Source: Hymenobacter frigidus
GTDB lineage: Bacteria > Bacteroidota > Bacteroidia > Cytophagales > Hymenobacteraceae
Length of the DNA: 64,000 nt
Assembly (NCBI RefSeq): GCF_014640435.1
Contig: NZ_BMGY01000001.1
Span: 124,001 to 188,000 of the forward strand
Direction: 5' to 3'
Below the pieces are notes generated by a model. The model ran no database searches and was not told where the DNA came from. It saw only the letters and a program-made list of their open reading frames with translations. Of the stretch, positions 41,612 to 49,853 are shown in pieces. How positions within the stretch are numbered: the first letter of the stretch is position 1; each line of letters opens with the position of its first letter. The position numbers were made by a program, and so were the translations under genes.

Positions 41612-43657
41612 ATGACAAGATTCTGGCTCACTCTCTTCTTATTCAGTTGGCTTGGCCTACGGTCCGCGTCTATAAGTGCCCAGCCCGCCTCGCCCCTGCT
41701 ACCCCTGCCCACCGAAACGCGCTGGGGCCAAGGCCGCCTACTGCTGAAAACGCCACTGAAGCTGCAACTCGACGCGGCGGCCGACCCCAGCGTGCGCGCC
41801 GCGGCCCGCCGGATGCTCACGCGCCTGCAAGGGCCAACCGAACCGGCCAAAGGGTCCGTGCTGCAAATTCGCTACGGCCGCGTGGGCCGTCCGGAGTTGT
41901 TTGACGAAGAACGGTATAGCCTGCGCGTGACGCCCGTGGGCGTGAGCATCGACGCGCCGACTAGCTTGGGCGTGCTGCGGGCCCTGGCCACGCTGGAGCA
42001 GCTGCCCATTGCCGGAAAGAAGCAGCGCTACTTGCCCGAGGTGGATATTCAGGACAGCCCGCGCTTTGCCTGGCGCGGGCTGTCGCTCGATGCGGCGCGG
42101 CACTTCCTGCCCGTAGCCGTCATCAAGCGCAATATTGACGGCATGGCGGCTGTGAAGCTGAACGTGCTGCACTGGCACCTGACCGATGACCAGGGCTTTC
42201 GCATCGAAAGCAAGGTGTTTCCGCGCCTGCAGACGGTGGGCAGCACCGACGGTCTGTATTACACCCAGGCCGAGGTGCGCGAGGTGCTGGCCTACGCGGC
42301 GGACCGCGGCATTCGGGTGGTGCCGGAGTTCGACGTGCCCAGCCACACCACCAGCTGGATTGTGGCCTACCCGCGCCTGGCATCCGTCGACTCCACCTAC
42401 GTGCCCTACCAGCTGTGGCGCACCACCAACGTGGCCATCGACCCCACCCGCGAAACCACTTACACCTTCCTCGATTCGCTGCTGACGGAGATGACTACGC
42501 TGTTTCCAGACCCGTATTTCCACATCGGCGGCGATGAGAACGACGGGCGTAACTGGCGGCGCACTCCACGCATTGTGGCCTATATGCAAGCGAACAAAAT
42601 GGTGAAGGCCGACGGCAAAACCGTGGACAAGCACCAGCTGCAAACCTATTTCAATCGCCGAGTGCTGGCCCTGCTGCAAAAGCGCGGCAAAATCATGATT
42701 GGTTGGGACGAAATTCTCGGCCCTGATTTACCCAAGGAAACCGTGATTCAGAGCTGGCGCGGCAAGAAAGGCCTGAACGATGCCGCCGAGCTGGGCCACC
42801 CCGTGCTGCTTTCCAGCGGCTACTACCTCGACCTGAACTACAGCGCCGCCGCCGCCTACGCCGCCGACCCGCTGCCCCCCGATACGCCCCTCACGCCCGC
42901 CGAGCAGGCCTTGGTGCTGGGCGGCGAAGCCGCCATGTGGACCGAATTCGCCGATTCCGTTATCATTGACTCGCGCATCTGGCCCCGCGCCGCCGCCGTG
43001 GCCGAGCGGCTGTGGTCGCCGCAGGCCATCACCCAAAACGTGGCCGATATGTACCGCCGGCTCAACCTGACTTCCGGCAAGTTGGAGATGCTGGGCCTGC
43101 GCCACCGGAGCGGCCCCATTGTGCTTCTCAAGCAGCTGGCGGGAGCCAATAATATGGTGCCCCTGCGTATCCTGGCCGAAGTGATTGAACCCGTGAAGGA
43201 ATACAAGCGCCACTTCCAGGGCTACAAATACACTACCGAAACCCAATACAACCGTTTGGTTGATGCCGCCCCGGCCGAGTCGGAAGTCGCCCGGCGCTTC
43301 AGCGTGCTGGTGGATAGTGTACTGACCGCCCGGCCTGCCGCGCCCACTTGGCTACCCGCTGCGATGCGCCAGCTAGCTGCCTTGCGCGCCCAGGCCGTGC
43401 GCTGGCAGGCCAACGATGTGCTGATGCAGCCGTTGTTTCTTAGCAACGTCAGCCTGCAGGAATACGCTCCGCTTTCGGCCCAACTAGCAGCGGTGGGTGC
43501 CTTGGTGCTGGAACGCCTCACGCAGCTGCAAACCGGCCAGGCTCCGTCGCTGGCGTGGCAAAAAGCCGCCCGCGCCACGCTCGACGCTGCCCAAGCTCCG
43601 GTTGGGCAAGCTGAGTTAGCCGTGATAAAAGCTGTCCGGAAGCTGGCGGGACTGTAA
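41612..43657 (+). CDS. Beta-N-acetylhexosaminidase (GH20)
   Basis: A 681-residue secreted glycoside hydrolase. The signal peptide begins at ATG 41612 (MTRFWLTLFLFSWLGLRSASISAQ). An alternative ATG lies 18 bases upstream. An N-terminal GH20b-like domain (~30-140) is followed by the catalytic barrel starting FAWRGLSLDAARHFLPV. The catalytic pair is D308-E309 in HIGGDEN. ALVLGGEAAMWTEFADS and RIWPRAAAVAERLWSP complete the family signature. It removes terminal beta-linked GlcNAc/GalNAc by substrate-assisted catalysis and could act on chitin fragments, glycans or peptidoglycan pieces in the periplasm. Confidence 0.95.
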   Translation: MTRFWLTLFLFSWLGLRSASISAQPASPLLPLPTETRWGQGRLLLKTPLKLQLDAAADPSVRAAARRMLTRLQGPTEPAKGSVLQIRYGRVGRPELFDEERYSLRVTPVGVSIDAPTSLGVLRALATLEQLPIAGKKQRYLPEVDIQDSPRFAWRGLSLDAARHFLPVAVIKRNIDGMAAVKLNVLHWHLTDDQGFRIESKVFPRLQTVGSTDGLYYTQAEVREVLAYAADRGIRVVPEFDVPSHTTSWIVAYPRLASVDSTYVPYQLWRTTNVAIDPTRETTYTFLDSLLTEMTTLFPDPYFHIGGDENDGRNWRRTPRIVAYMQANKMVKADGKTVDKHQLQTYFNRRVLALLQKRGKIMIGWDEILGPDLPKETVIQSWRGKKGLNDAAELGHPVLLSSGYYLDLNYSAAAAYAADPLPPDTPLTPAEQALVLGGEAAMWTEFADSVIIDSRIWPRAAAVAERLWSPQAITQNVADMYRRLNLTSGKLEMLGLRHRSGPIVLLKQLAGANNMVPLRILAEVIEPVKEYKRHFQGYKYTTETQYNRLVDAAPAESEVARRFSVLVDSVLTARPAAPTWLPAAMRQLAALRAQAVRWQANDVLMQPLFLSNVSLQEYAPLSAQLAAVGALVLERLTQLQTGQAPSLAWQKAARATLDAAQAPVGQAELAVIKAVRKLAGL

Positions 43658-43680
43658 GTTTCTTTGTCATTGTTAAAAAG

Positions 43681-43716
43681 AACGGTCATGCTGAGCGAAG
43701 CCGAAGCATGACCGTT
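43681..43716 (+). terminator. Palindromic terminator after the hexosaminidase gene
   Basis: A 12-bp perfect stem (43681-43692 with 43705-43716, AACGGTCATGCT / AGCATGACCGTT) with loop GAGCGAAGCCGA and T-rich downstream sequence. It is a clear member of the dispersed palindrome family. Confidence 0.75.
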
Positions 43717-43733
43717 TTGCCTTCTCCTTTATT

Positions 43734-45212
43734 TTGCTAAGTAACTCCAAGCTGCGCTTTTTTCTGCTTAGGCTGGCCCTGCTGCTGGCCCTGGCGCCTT
43801 TTCTGCTGCTCACCGCTTTCAACCAGCCGTTTTTCGACGACTTCCGCAACGGCTATTGGATGCGGGAGCACGGCACCTGGGGCGTGCAGCTGTGGCTGTT
43901 CCAAACCTGGACCGGGCGCTTCATCACCACATTTATTATGACGGTGTTGAATCCCGTGGCTTACGGCTGGCTGGGCGGTGTGAAAGTGGTGGCCGCTACG
44001 GCATTCATGGCGCAGTGGGCCAGCCTGGCTTATTTCCTGCGGACTTTACTGCACACAGCGCTAAAAGTAGCCTGCTCCTGGAGCCAGGCTTTTTGGGCCA
44101 CTGGGCTGCTGTTGGTGCTGTTTTGCAACGCCGCGCCCGTGCCGTTCTCCTTCCTGTACTGGTTCTGTGGCATCGTGGCCTACCAGCTGCCACTCATTGG
44201 TTTACTAACCTTTACGGCGCTGGCATTGCGGGCGGGCTGGGGTCCGGTGCGGGCGCGGTGGCGCAACGCAGGGCTGGCCTGCTTCCCGCTGGTGCTGGCC
44301 CTCACCGGCAATGAGCTCACGCTGGTGCAGGCCATGCCGCTGCTGGCGCTGCTAGGATTCGCCTTGCCCACGACAGCCCGCCCGAAGCTGATGCTGTGGC
44401 TGATTATCGGCGCGGTGGCCGTGGGCATTGCGGCCGCCGCACCTGGCAACTGGGTCCGGGTCGCCACCATGGCTCCACCTTCCGACCCCTATTACGCCTA
44501 CCGCTGGCTGGTGCTGATACCTCGGGCCGTGTATTCAATGGTGCTTTTTCTCCTGAAGCCCATGGTTGGCCTGAGCACTTTGGCCGCCGCAACGGTTGGG
44601 CTGTGGGTAGGAAATCAAACCCGCGCTACGAACCATTCGCCACTCGCGCGCAGCCAATGGATGGCGGTACTACTGGCCTTTAGCAGCCTCAATTTCATTG
44701 GCTTTCTGTTGTTTCGTTACCTCATCGTGGGTGCACCACTCATGCGGGCCCAGAACGAAATCCTGCTCGTGCTACTGCTATCAACGGGCGCGCTGGGCTG
44801 GCTGGCGGGACAGCAGCTCACCGACGCGGCTTCATCCAAAGCAACGCGGCTGCGGCAGCTACAGTTGCTGCCACTTTTGGTGCTGGGCGGCCTGTTCGGG
44901 GCCGGGCACGTGCCCGAGGCCTGGCGGGAGCTAGTCACCAGCGCCGCGCCTTTCGATGCCCAGATGCAGGCCCGGTTTGCCGCATTGCGGGCGGCGCAAC
45001 GCGCAGGCACACCCCAGCTCACGCTGCCGCCACTGCGCCTGCCCTACGGCCGGGTACTCATTCCGCTGCGCCAATTCAGCTCGGATATTGAATTCGATAT
45101 TGACCTCAGCATTGGTTGCGAAGGCACCATCAACAGCGTGATGGAGCGCTACTTTGAGGTGCCGAAAGTGTGCAGCGAGGCGGCCGCGGCCCCACTACCG
45201 GCGGCGAATTAA
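43734..45212 (+). CDS. Polytopic membrane protein, DUF6056-like
   Basis: A 492-residue protein with about ten hydrophobic segments. The first extracytoplasmic loop carries FNQPFFDDFRNGYWMREHGTW and WTGRFITTFIMTVLNP: an acidic DD-F pair after TM1 and a W-x-GRF motif, as in GtrII/DUF6056-type glycosyltransferase-like membrane proteins. The C-terminal ~100 residues are soluble. The start is a TTG at 43734; no better start precedes TM1. Substrate and role are unknown; cell-surface glycan modification is an inference. Confidence 0.65.
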   Translation: MLSNSKLRFFLLRLALLLALAPFLLLTAFNQPFFDDFRNGYWMREHGTWGVQLWLFQTWTGRFITTFIMTVLNPVAYGWLGGVKVVAATAFMAQWASLAYFLRTLLHTALKVACSWSQAFWATGLLLVLFCNAAPVPFSFLYWFCGIVAYQLPLIGLLTFTALALRAGWGPVRARWRNAGLACFPLVLALTGNELTLVQAMPLLALLGFALPTTARPKLMLWLIIGAVAVGIAAAAPGNWVRVATMAPPSDPYYAYRWLVLIPRAVYSMVLFLLKPMVGLSTLAAATVGLWVGNQTRATNHSPLARSQWMAVLLAFSSLNFIGFLLFRYLIVGAPLMRAQNEILLVLLLSTGALGWLAGQQLTDAASSKATRLRQLQLLPLLVLGGLFGAGHVPEAWRELVTSAAPFDAQMQARFAALRAAQRAGTPQLTLPPLRLPYGRVLIPLRQFSSDIEFDIDLSIGCEGTINSVMERYFEVPKVCSEAAAAPLPAAN

Positions 45213-45261
45213 GCAGTAGCCCATAGCTGAATTTGTGCCGACAGAAGCTAACTTGCCTGGT

Positions 45262-45894
45262 ATGCAAGCAGAAATCACCCAGGCGCTGGCCAATCTTGAC
45301 TTCACGGCCATCGACTTTGAGACGGCCAACGAGCGCCGCGACAGTGCCTGCGCCGTGGGCGTGGTGCGGGTGCGCGGTGGCCAGATTGTCGATTCCTACT
45401 ACACCCTGCTGCGACCCCGCGTGCTGCGCGTGGATTGGCGCAACCAACAGGTGCACGGCATTGCCGAAGCCGACCTGCACGATGCGCCCTCCCTGGCCGA
45501 TGCCTGGCCCGCGCTGCTGCCCTACCTGCACCGCCAGCCCGTGGTGGCCCACAATTCATCGTTCGATGTGAGCGTGCTCGAATACACCTGCCGCGATTTC
45601 AGCCTGCCCATTCCCGCTTTTCACGCCCTGTGCTCGGTGAAGATGGCCAAGCTGTGCTGGCCGCAGCTGGAGCGCCACAAGCTCAACTACGTAGCCGAGC
45701 ATTTCGGCATCGCGCTCAACCACCACGACGCCCTAAGCGACGCCCGCGCCTGCGCCGAAATCACCGTCCACGCCTTCCGCTCGGGTACGGCGCTGCCGCT
45801 ATGCTACAAGCAGCGCGAGCTCACGGCCGGGCTGGCCGCTCGCGCCGCCAAAGCCGCCGCTACCCGCGCTCGCGCGGCCGCGCGCTATTCTTAA
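45262..45894 (+). CDS. DEDDh 3'-5' exonuclease (DNA polymerase III epsilon-like)
   Basis: About 210 residues from ATG 45262. A GTG at 45235 is an alternative, but a promoter-like TGAATTTG lies right before it. The exonuclease motifs are in order: ExoI AIDFETAN (~14-21), ExoII VAHNSSFD (~95-102) and ExoIII HHDALSDARACAE (~154-166), with the DEDDh histidine. It is a stand-alone exonuclease, not fused to a GIY-YIG or BRCT domain. It could proofread or trim DNA or RNA ends. The end overlaps the convergent outer-membrane gene by four bases. Confidence 0.88.
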   Translation: MQAEITQALANLDFTAIDFETANERRDSACAVGVVRVRGGQIVDSYYTLLRPRVLRVDWRNQQVHGIAEADLHDAPSLADAWPALLPYLHRQPVVAHNSSFDVSVLEYTCRDFSLPIPAFHALCSVKMAKLCWPQLERHKLNYVAEHFGIALNHHDALSDARACAEITVHAFRSGTALPLCYKQRELTAGLAARAAKAAATRARAAARYS

Positions 45895-48800
45895 AACAGC
45901 ACCGCTACCTGCATGCGGCCGGTGTGCACGGTGTTGAGGCCGCTGGACTTGCGGCCGTCGTACGCCAGCGTGATATTCAGGCCATTACTTAGGCGCTGCT
46001 CCACGTTTAGCGCCCAGGTGAAATTACTGCCCGGGCGCAAGGCATTCAGGATTTCAATGGCCACCACCGAGTTGGGGTCAGTGCCGGCAAACTGCACGCG
46101 GGTGTAGCGCGTGGCGGCCGTGATGGTGCGCTTATTCACCTGGCTCAGGCGGGTTTCCAGGCCCAGTTCGTCGAAAACTCCCGGGTTGGTTTCGGCGGGC
46201 TTAGGTGGGAACGTGGCTAGCGGCGTATCCAGCGTGTTCTGCTTGAAGGTGCGCAGGTAGGTGCCCGTGAGGCGCAGCGAAGGCGTGGGCTGGTAGCTGA
46301 TTTCGGGCTGCACCGCGTAAATCAGCAGGCGGTAGTTGCGGGTGGTGAGGTAAGTGCTGGCCGATTCCCGGATATCGCGCGAGCCAATGAGGCGGCCCGT
46401 GAACGAGGTGGCCAGCGTGCGGCGCACCAGCACGCTCTGAGTACTGAAGTTGCGGCGGTCAAAGCCCTGCACCAGCTGGGTTTTCTGCTGGGTTTGCTGC
46501 ACGGTGAACTCGGCCCCAAAAATGGGATTCGACCGGTTGAAGTACAGCGTGTTGCGGAACAGCTGGTTGAAGGCCAGCAGCTGGTCGTCTTCCTTATCGT
46601 AGCTGAAAGGGCTGAGCCGCGAGAGCAGCGCGGGGTCAGTCGTGCGGCGGTCGACGGTGATGCTGCTGAGCGTGGCGAAGCGCGAGGCCACCGCCCGCCA
46701 GCCGCCCGCCTCGCGCCAGCCGCGCGGAGCCGCCGTGGTGAGGCGGTAGCTCAGGCGGTTAGTGAAGGCGATGAGGTAGTCGGCCGTGGGCAAATACACT
46801 TTGATGAAGGTGCGGAACTGCGCATCGGGGGCTTGGGCCTCGAAAAACTCGTCCTTCTGCTGGATGCCGTCGCCGTTGGCATCGCGCCAGAAGTGGGTGC
46901 CCTGCCCGGCCGGCACGGCCAGAAACGAGTAGTCGCGCTTCAGTTCGCGGCCGGTAGCCACGCTGTAGCTTAGTTCGGAGCGTATCTGGTTCTGCAGCAG
47001 GCTGGCGTTGTAGAACACCTGGCCCAGGACGGTGCGGTTGCGGGCCAGGCCCAGCGAGTCGAGGTCGCGGTAGGTGGCCAGCACGCGCAGGTCCTGGGTT
47101 TTGCCGAGGCGGGTGGCCAGCGTGCCCTGCCAGGTTTGGGCGGTGCCGCGCCGCTGCAACGCGGTTTGCTCGCGGTTGGGGCTTTGGTCGCGGCGGTAGC
47201 TGTAGTCGAAGCGGTACTGGGTGCGGGCGGAGTCGCGGCTCTGAAAAAACACGTTATGCTCGTCGAAGTAATTGGCCGAGCGAATGGTGTCGGTACTGGC
47301 CGAGCTGACGCGATTTTTATCGAACCGGTAGGCGTAGCCAGGCACTACGCGGCCGCCCACGAAGCGCCCGGTGGCCTCGCCCCGGGCCCAGTCGGAATGG
47401 AAGCGTCCGGCATCGGAATTCAGCACAAACAACGAGCCGCGCAGCTCCAGCCCACCCACTTTCTGGGCCGCATCCAGCCAGTGCTGCTGCCCGCTCACCT
47501 CGCCCGGTCGGAAGCGCCGGCTGAAGCGATAATTGACGCTGTTGTTCACGTCCTTCGCCAATCCCAGGCTCAGGTTGAAGATGTTATCCTCCCGTGGTAT
47601 TGGGGTAATACCCGTAACCTGCGTGGTATTCACGTTGCTCCAGTTGCGGTCGAATTCAATGTCCCGGTAGCGGTCAATCGGCGCGAAGCGCTTGCCCGTG
47701 TACTCATAGTCCAGGGTGGAGCGCAGCCGATAATCGCGCAGCACGCTGCTGGCCAGAGCAGCGGGCAGGCGGCGGTTCTGCACCACGTAGCCCACGTGAA
47801 AGGCCCCGTCCTGGTCGCTGGCTGGTGAGAAACGGTTGCGGTCGAGGCGGGAGCGGGCCGCGTCCACAAACACCGTCGTGCTGCTGTCTACCTGGTAGCT
47901 CAGGCCGCCGGTCACCAGCTGTTTCAGCAGCGGCGTGGGCACCCGGCGCACGGGCAGGTAGCGGCCCCGGCCCGGCCCCAGGTAGTCGTACACCGTGCCG
48001 TTGGCGCTTTGGAAGCGCGGGTTGGTGCTGCGCTCGTAGTCGCCCCGGCCCTGCCCCACATCGGTGAAGCGCACCGTGAACGACTGCCGCACGGAGTCAA
48101 TCGGCATCTGGGCTCCCACGAAGGTGAATACCTCTACCGACACCGGCAGGCCGGGCAGCTGCCGCGATTCGCGGTGGTACTGCACCAGGCGGCGGTCATA
48201 CGGCGTGGCATCGCCGCCGGGAAACTCGCCCACGGCCACGTTGCCGGCTCGCCCCAGCTGCGCCCGAATGGAGTCGTTCAGGTCCAGGTTGGGCGCGTTG
48301 TTGGGGTTGTCGGATTCCTGATAGAGGTTGCCGTGCACGCTCAGCCGGCCCACCTGCTGGTAGTGGCTGGCGGCCACCAGCGAGCGGGCATAGTTGAGGT
48401 CCGAGTACTCAAAATCAATCTTAATGCGCGAATTGCGCGTGATGAGGTGGCGCGGCGTAAACGTGACCTCGGCCAGGTTGTAGTCGATGATATAGTCGGC
48501 ATCGAAGCCCCGGGTTTGAAGGCGGCCGTCGAGGTACACCTTCTCCGAATTAGCCAGTACGATGATAAATTGCTCGCCGTTGGGCCCGTTGAGGCGGTAC
48601 GGCCCCTGCACGTTCTCAATGGGCGCCACGTCAATACTGGCAAACTTGCCCTTGGCCACCCCGCCCGCAATGGCCGTGGAGGAGCGCCACGCCACGCCAC
48701 GGCGCACCCCCGAACTGCTGGCGCTGGTGGCCGTCACGCCCGTGGCCCCCGTCACGGGGGCCCGGTCACCGAGCGGCAGCGGGGCGGCGGTGCCGGGCAC

Positions 48801-49778
48801 TTGCCGGTTAAGGTCCGTAAGCTGAGGCTGGCTGATGGCCGGTGGGTTGAGCGTGGCCGGCGCGGGACCATTGGGCAATCCGTTGGGCAACTGCCCGGCG
48901 GTGCCGTTTAGAAACACGGTATTGGGCACGCCGGGCGCGGCTCCCAGCCCGGTCAAGCCCACGATGGGCGGACCGAAATTGGCTTCCACGGCCGCGCCCT
49001 GAATGTTTTTATAGTAGCGCAGGAAATAATCGGGCTTGTTGCGTAGCACCACGTCGCCGGCCGTCAGGTTCCAGTTAGGGTTGGTGAGGGTGATGTAGAT
49101 TCGGTCGAACTGCTGCAGCTGCTGGGTATTGCCCTCGGGCTGAAACGGTACGTTCTGGTCGGAAATGGCCGCCGTCAGGTTGATATTCTCGGTGAGTTGG
49201 CCTTCCAGCTGCAGGTTAAGGGCCGAGTTCACAAATACGTTCTGAGTGTTGCCAAAACTTAGGCCCCGCGACAGATTGCCCGTCTTGCTGATGCCCGGCG
49301 TGCTCAGAATCTGCTCCTTCACCGAAAAATCCTCGAACCGCACCACCGGTTGCCGGAAACCCAGACTGTCCATTAGCCCGATGGGCCGGCGGTAGCGGGG
49401 CGCGGCCAGCCGCAACGGCAGCACCCGGTAGCACACCTGTATTGAATCAGCCCGGGGCAGCCCGCTGCTGTCGCGCGGGGCCGCCCGCACCCAGTGAAAA
49501 CGGTCGGTGCGCCCATCATAGTCCACGCCGCGCCCCTGCACCAGCACCGAAGACGGCACCACCGTCAGCGTGTCGGTAATCGCAAAATCGGTGGTGTCGC
49601 GACCCGGCGCGAGGCGCACCCAGCGGCAGCGCCGGGTGCTGGGCGGCGGACCCTCACTGGTTTTAGCGGGCCCTACCGGGTACGACCGCGCCTGCGCCCA
49701 CGCCACCTGATTTGCAAACAATAGCACCGCTACGAGCAGGCCCACTAGGGGGAAGCACAGGCGTAAGCGGCGAATCAT
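45891..49778 (-). CDS. Very large outer-membrane beta-barrel protein of unknown function
   Basis: 1295 residues with a signal peptide (~1-29, ending AWAQA) and a C-terminal phenylalanine (VAVLF) typical of outer-membrane barrels. The body is strand-rich. A conserved-looking block around ~155-275 contains ISKTGNLSRGLSFGNTQNVFVNSALNLQLEG, NLTAAISDQNVPF and FDRIYITLTNPNWNLTAGDVVL. A Pro/Ala/Gly-rich stretch (~280-360) separates it from the barrel-like remainder. I recall comparable unnamed proteins across Bacteroidota and some resemblance in style to SprA, but it is about half that size and no firm assignment is possible. It has no SusD or plug partner. Confidence 0.75.
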   Translation of the reverse strand: MIRRLRLCFPLVGLLVAVLLFANQVAWAQARSYPVGPAKTSEGPPPSTRRCRWVRLAPGRDTTDFAITDTLTVVPSSVLVQGRGVDYDGRTDRFHWVRAAPRDSSGLPRADSIQVCYRVLPLRLAAPRYRRPIGLMDSLGFRQPVVRFEDFSVKEQILSTPGISKTGNLSRGLSFGNTQNVFVNSALNLQLEGQLTENINLTAAISDQNVPFQPEGNTQQLQQFDRIYITLTNPNWNLTAGDVVLRNKPDYFLRYYKNIQGAAVEANFGPPIVGLTGLGAAPGVPNTVFLNGTAGQLPNGLPNGPAPATLNPPAISQPQLTDLNRQVPGTAAPLPLGDRAPVTGATGVTATSASSSGVRRGVAWRSSTAIAGGVAKGKFASIDVAPIENVQGPYRLNGPNGEQFIIVLANSEKVYLDGRLQTRGFDADYIIDYNLAEVTFTPRHLITRNSRIKIDFEYSDLNYARSLVAASHYQQVGRLSVHGNLYQESDNPNNAPNLDLNDSIRAQLGRAGNVAVGEFPGGDATPYDRRLVQYHRESRQLPGLPVSVEVFTFVGAQMPIDSVRQSFTVRFTDVGQGRGDYERSTNPRFQSANGTVYDYLGPGRGRYLPVRRVPTPLLKQLVTGGLSYQVDSSTTVFVDAARSRLDRNRFSPASDQDGAFHVGYVVQNRRLPAALASSVLRDYRLRSTLDYEYTGKRFAPIDRYRDIEFDRNWSNVNTTQVTGITPIPREDNIFNLSLGLAKDVNNSVNYRFSRRFRPGEVSGQQHWLDAAQKVGGLELRGSLFVLNSDAGRFHSDWARGEATGRFVGGRVVPGYAYRFDKNRVSSASTDTIRSANYFDEHNVFFQSRDSARTQYRFDYSYRRDQSPNREQTALQRRGTAQTWQGTLATRLGKTQDLRVLATYRDLDSLGLARNRTVLGQVFYNASLLQNQIRSELSYSVATGRELKRDYSFLAVPAGQGTHFWRDANGDGIQQKDEFFEAQAPDAQFRTFIKVYLPTADYLIAFTNRLSYRLTTAAPRGWREAGGWRAVASRFATLSSITVDRRTTDPALLSRLSPFSYDKEDDQLLAFNQLFRNTLYFNRSNPIFGAEFTVQQTQQKTQLVQGFDRRNFSTQSVLVRRTLATSFTGRLIGSRDIRESASTYLTTRNYRLLIYAVQPEISYQPTPSLRLTGTYLRTFKQNTLDTPLATFPPKPAETNPGVFDELGLETRLSQVNKRTITAATRYTRVQFAGTDPNSVVAIEILNALRPGSNFTWALNVEQRLSNGLNITLAYDGRKSSGLNTVHTGRMQVAVLF

Positions 49779-49853
49779 GCGGTAAAGGTCGGGTTTGGCG
49801 GGTAACGACAGCGGCGGGTGGTTTCGTGCCGGAACGCAGGTATTTGACCGGCT

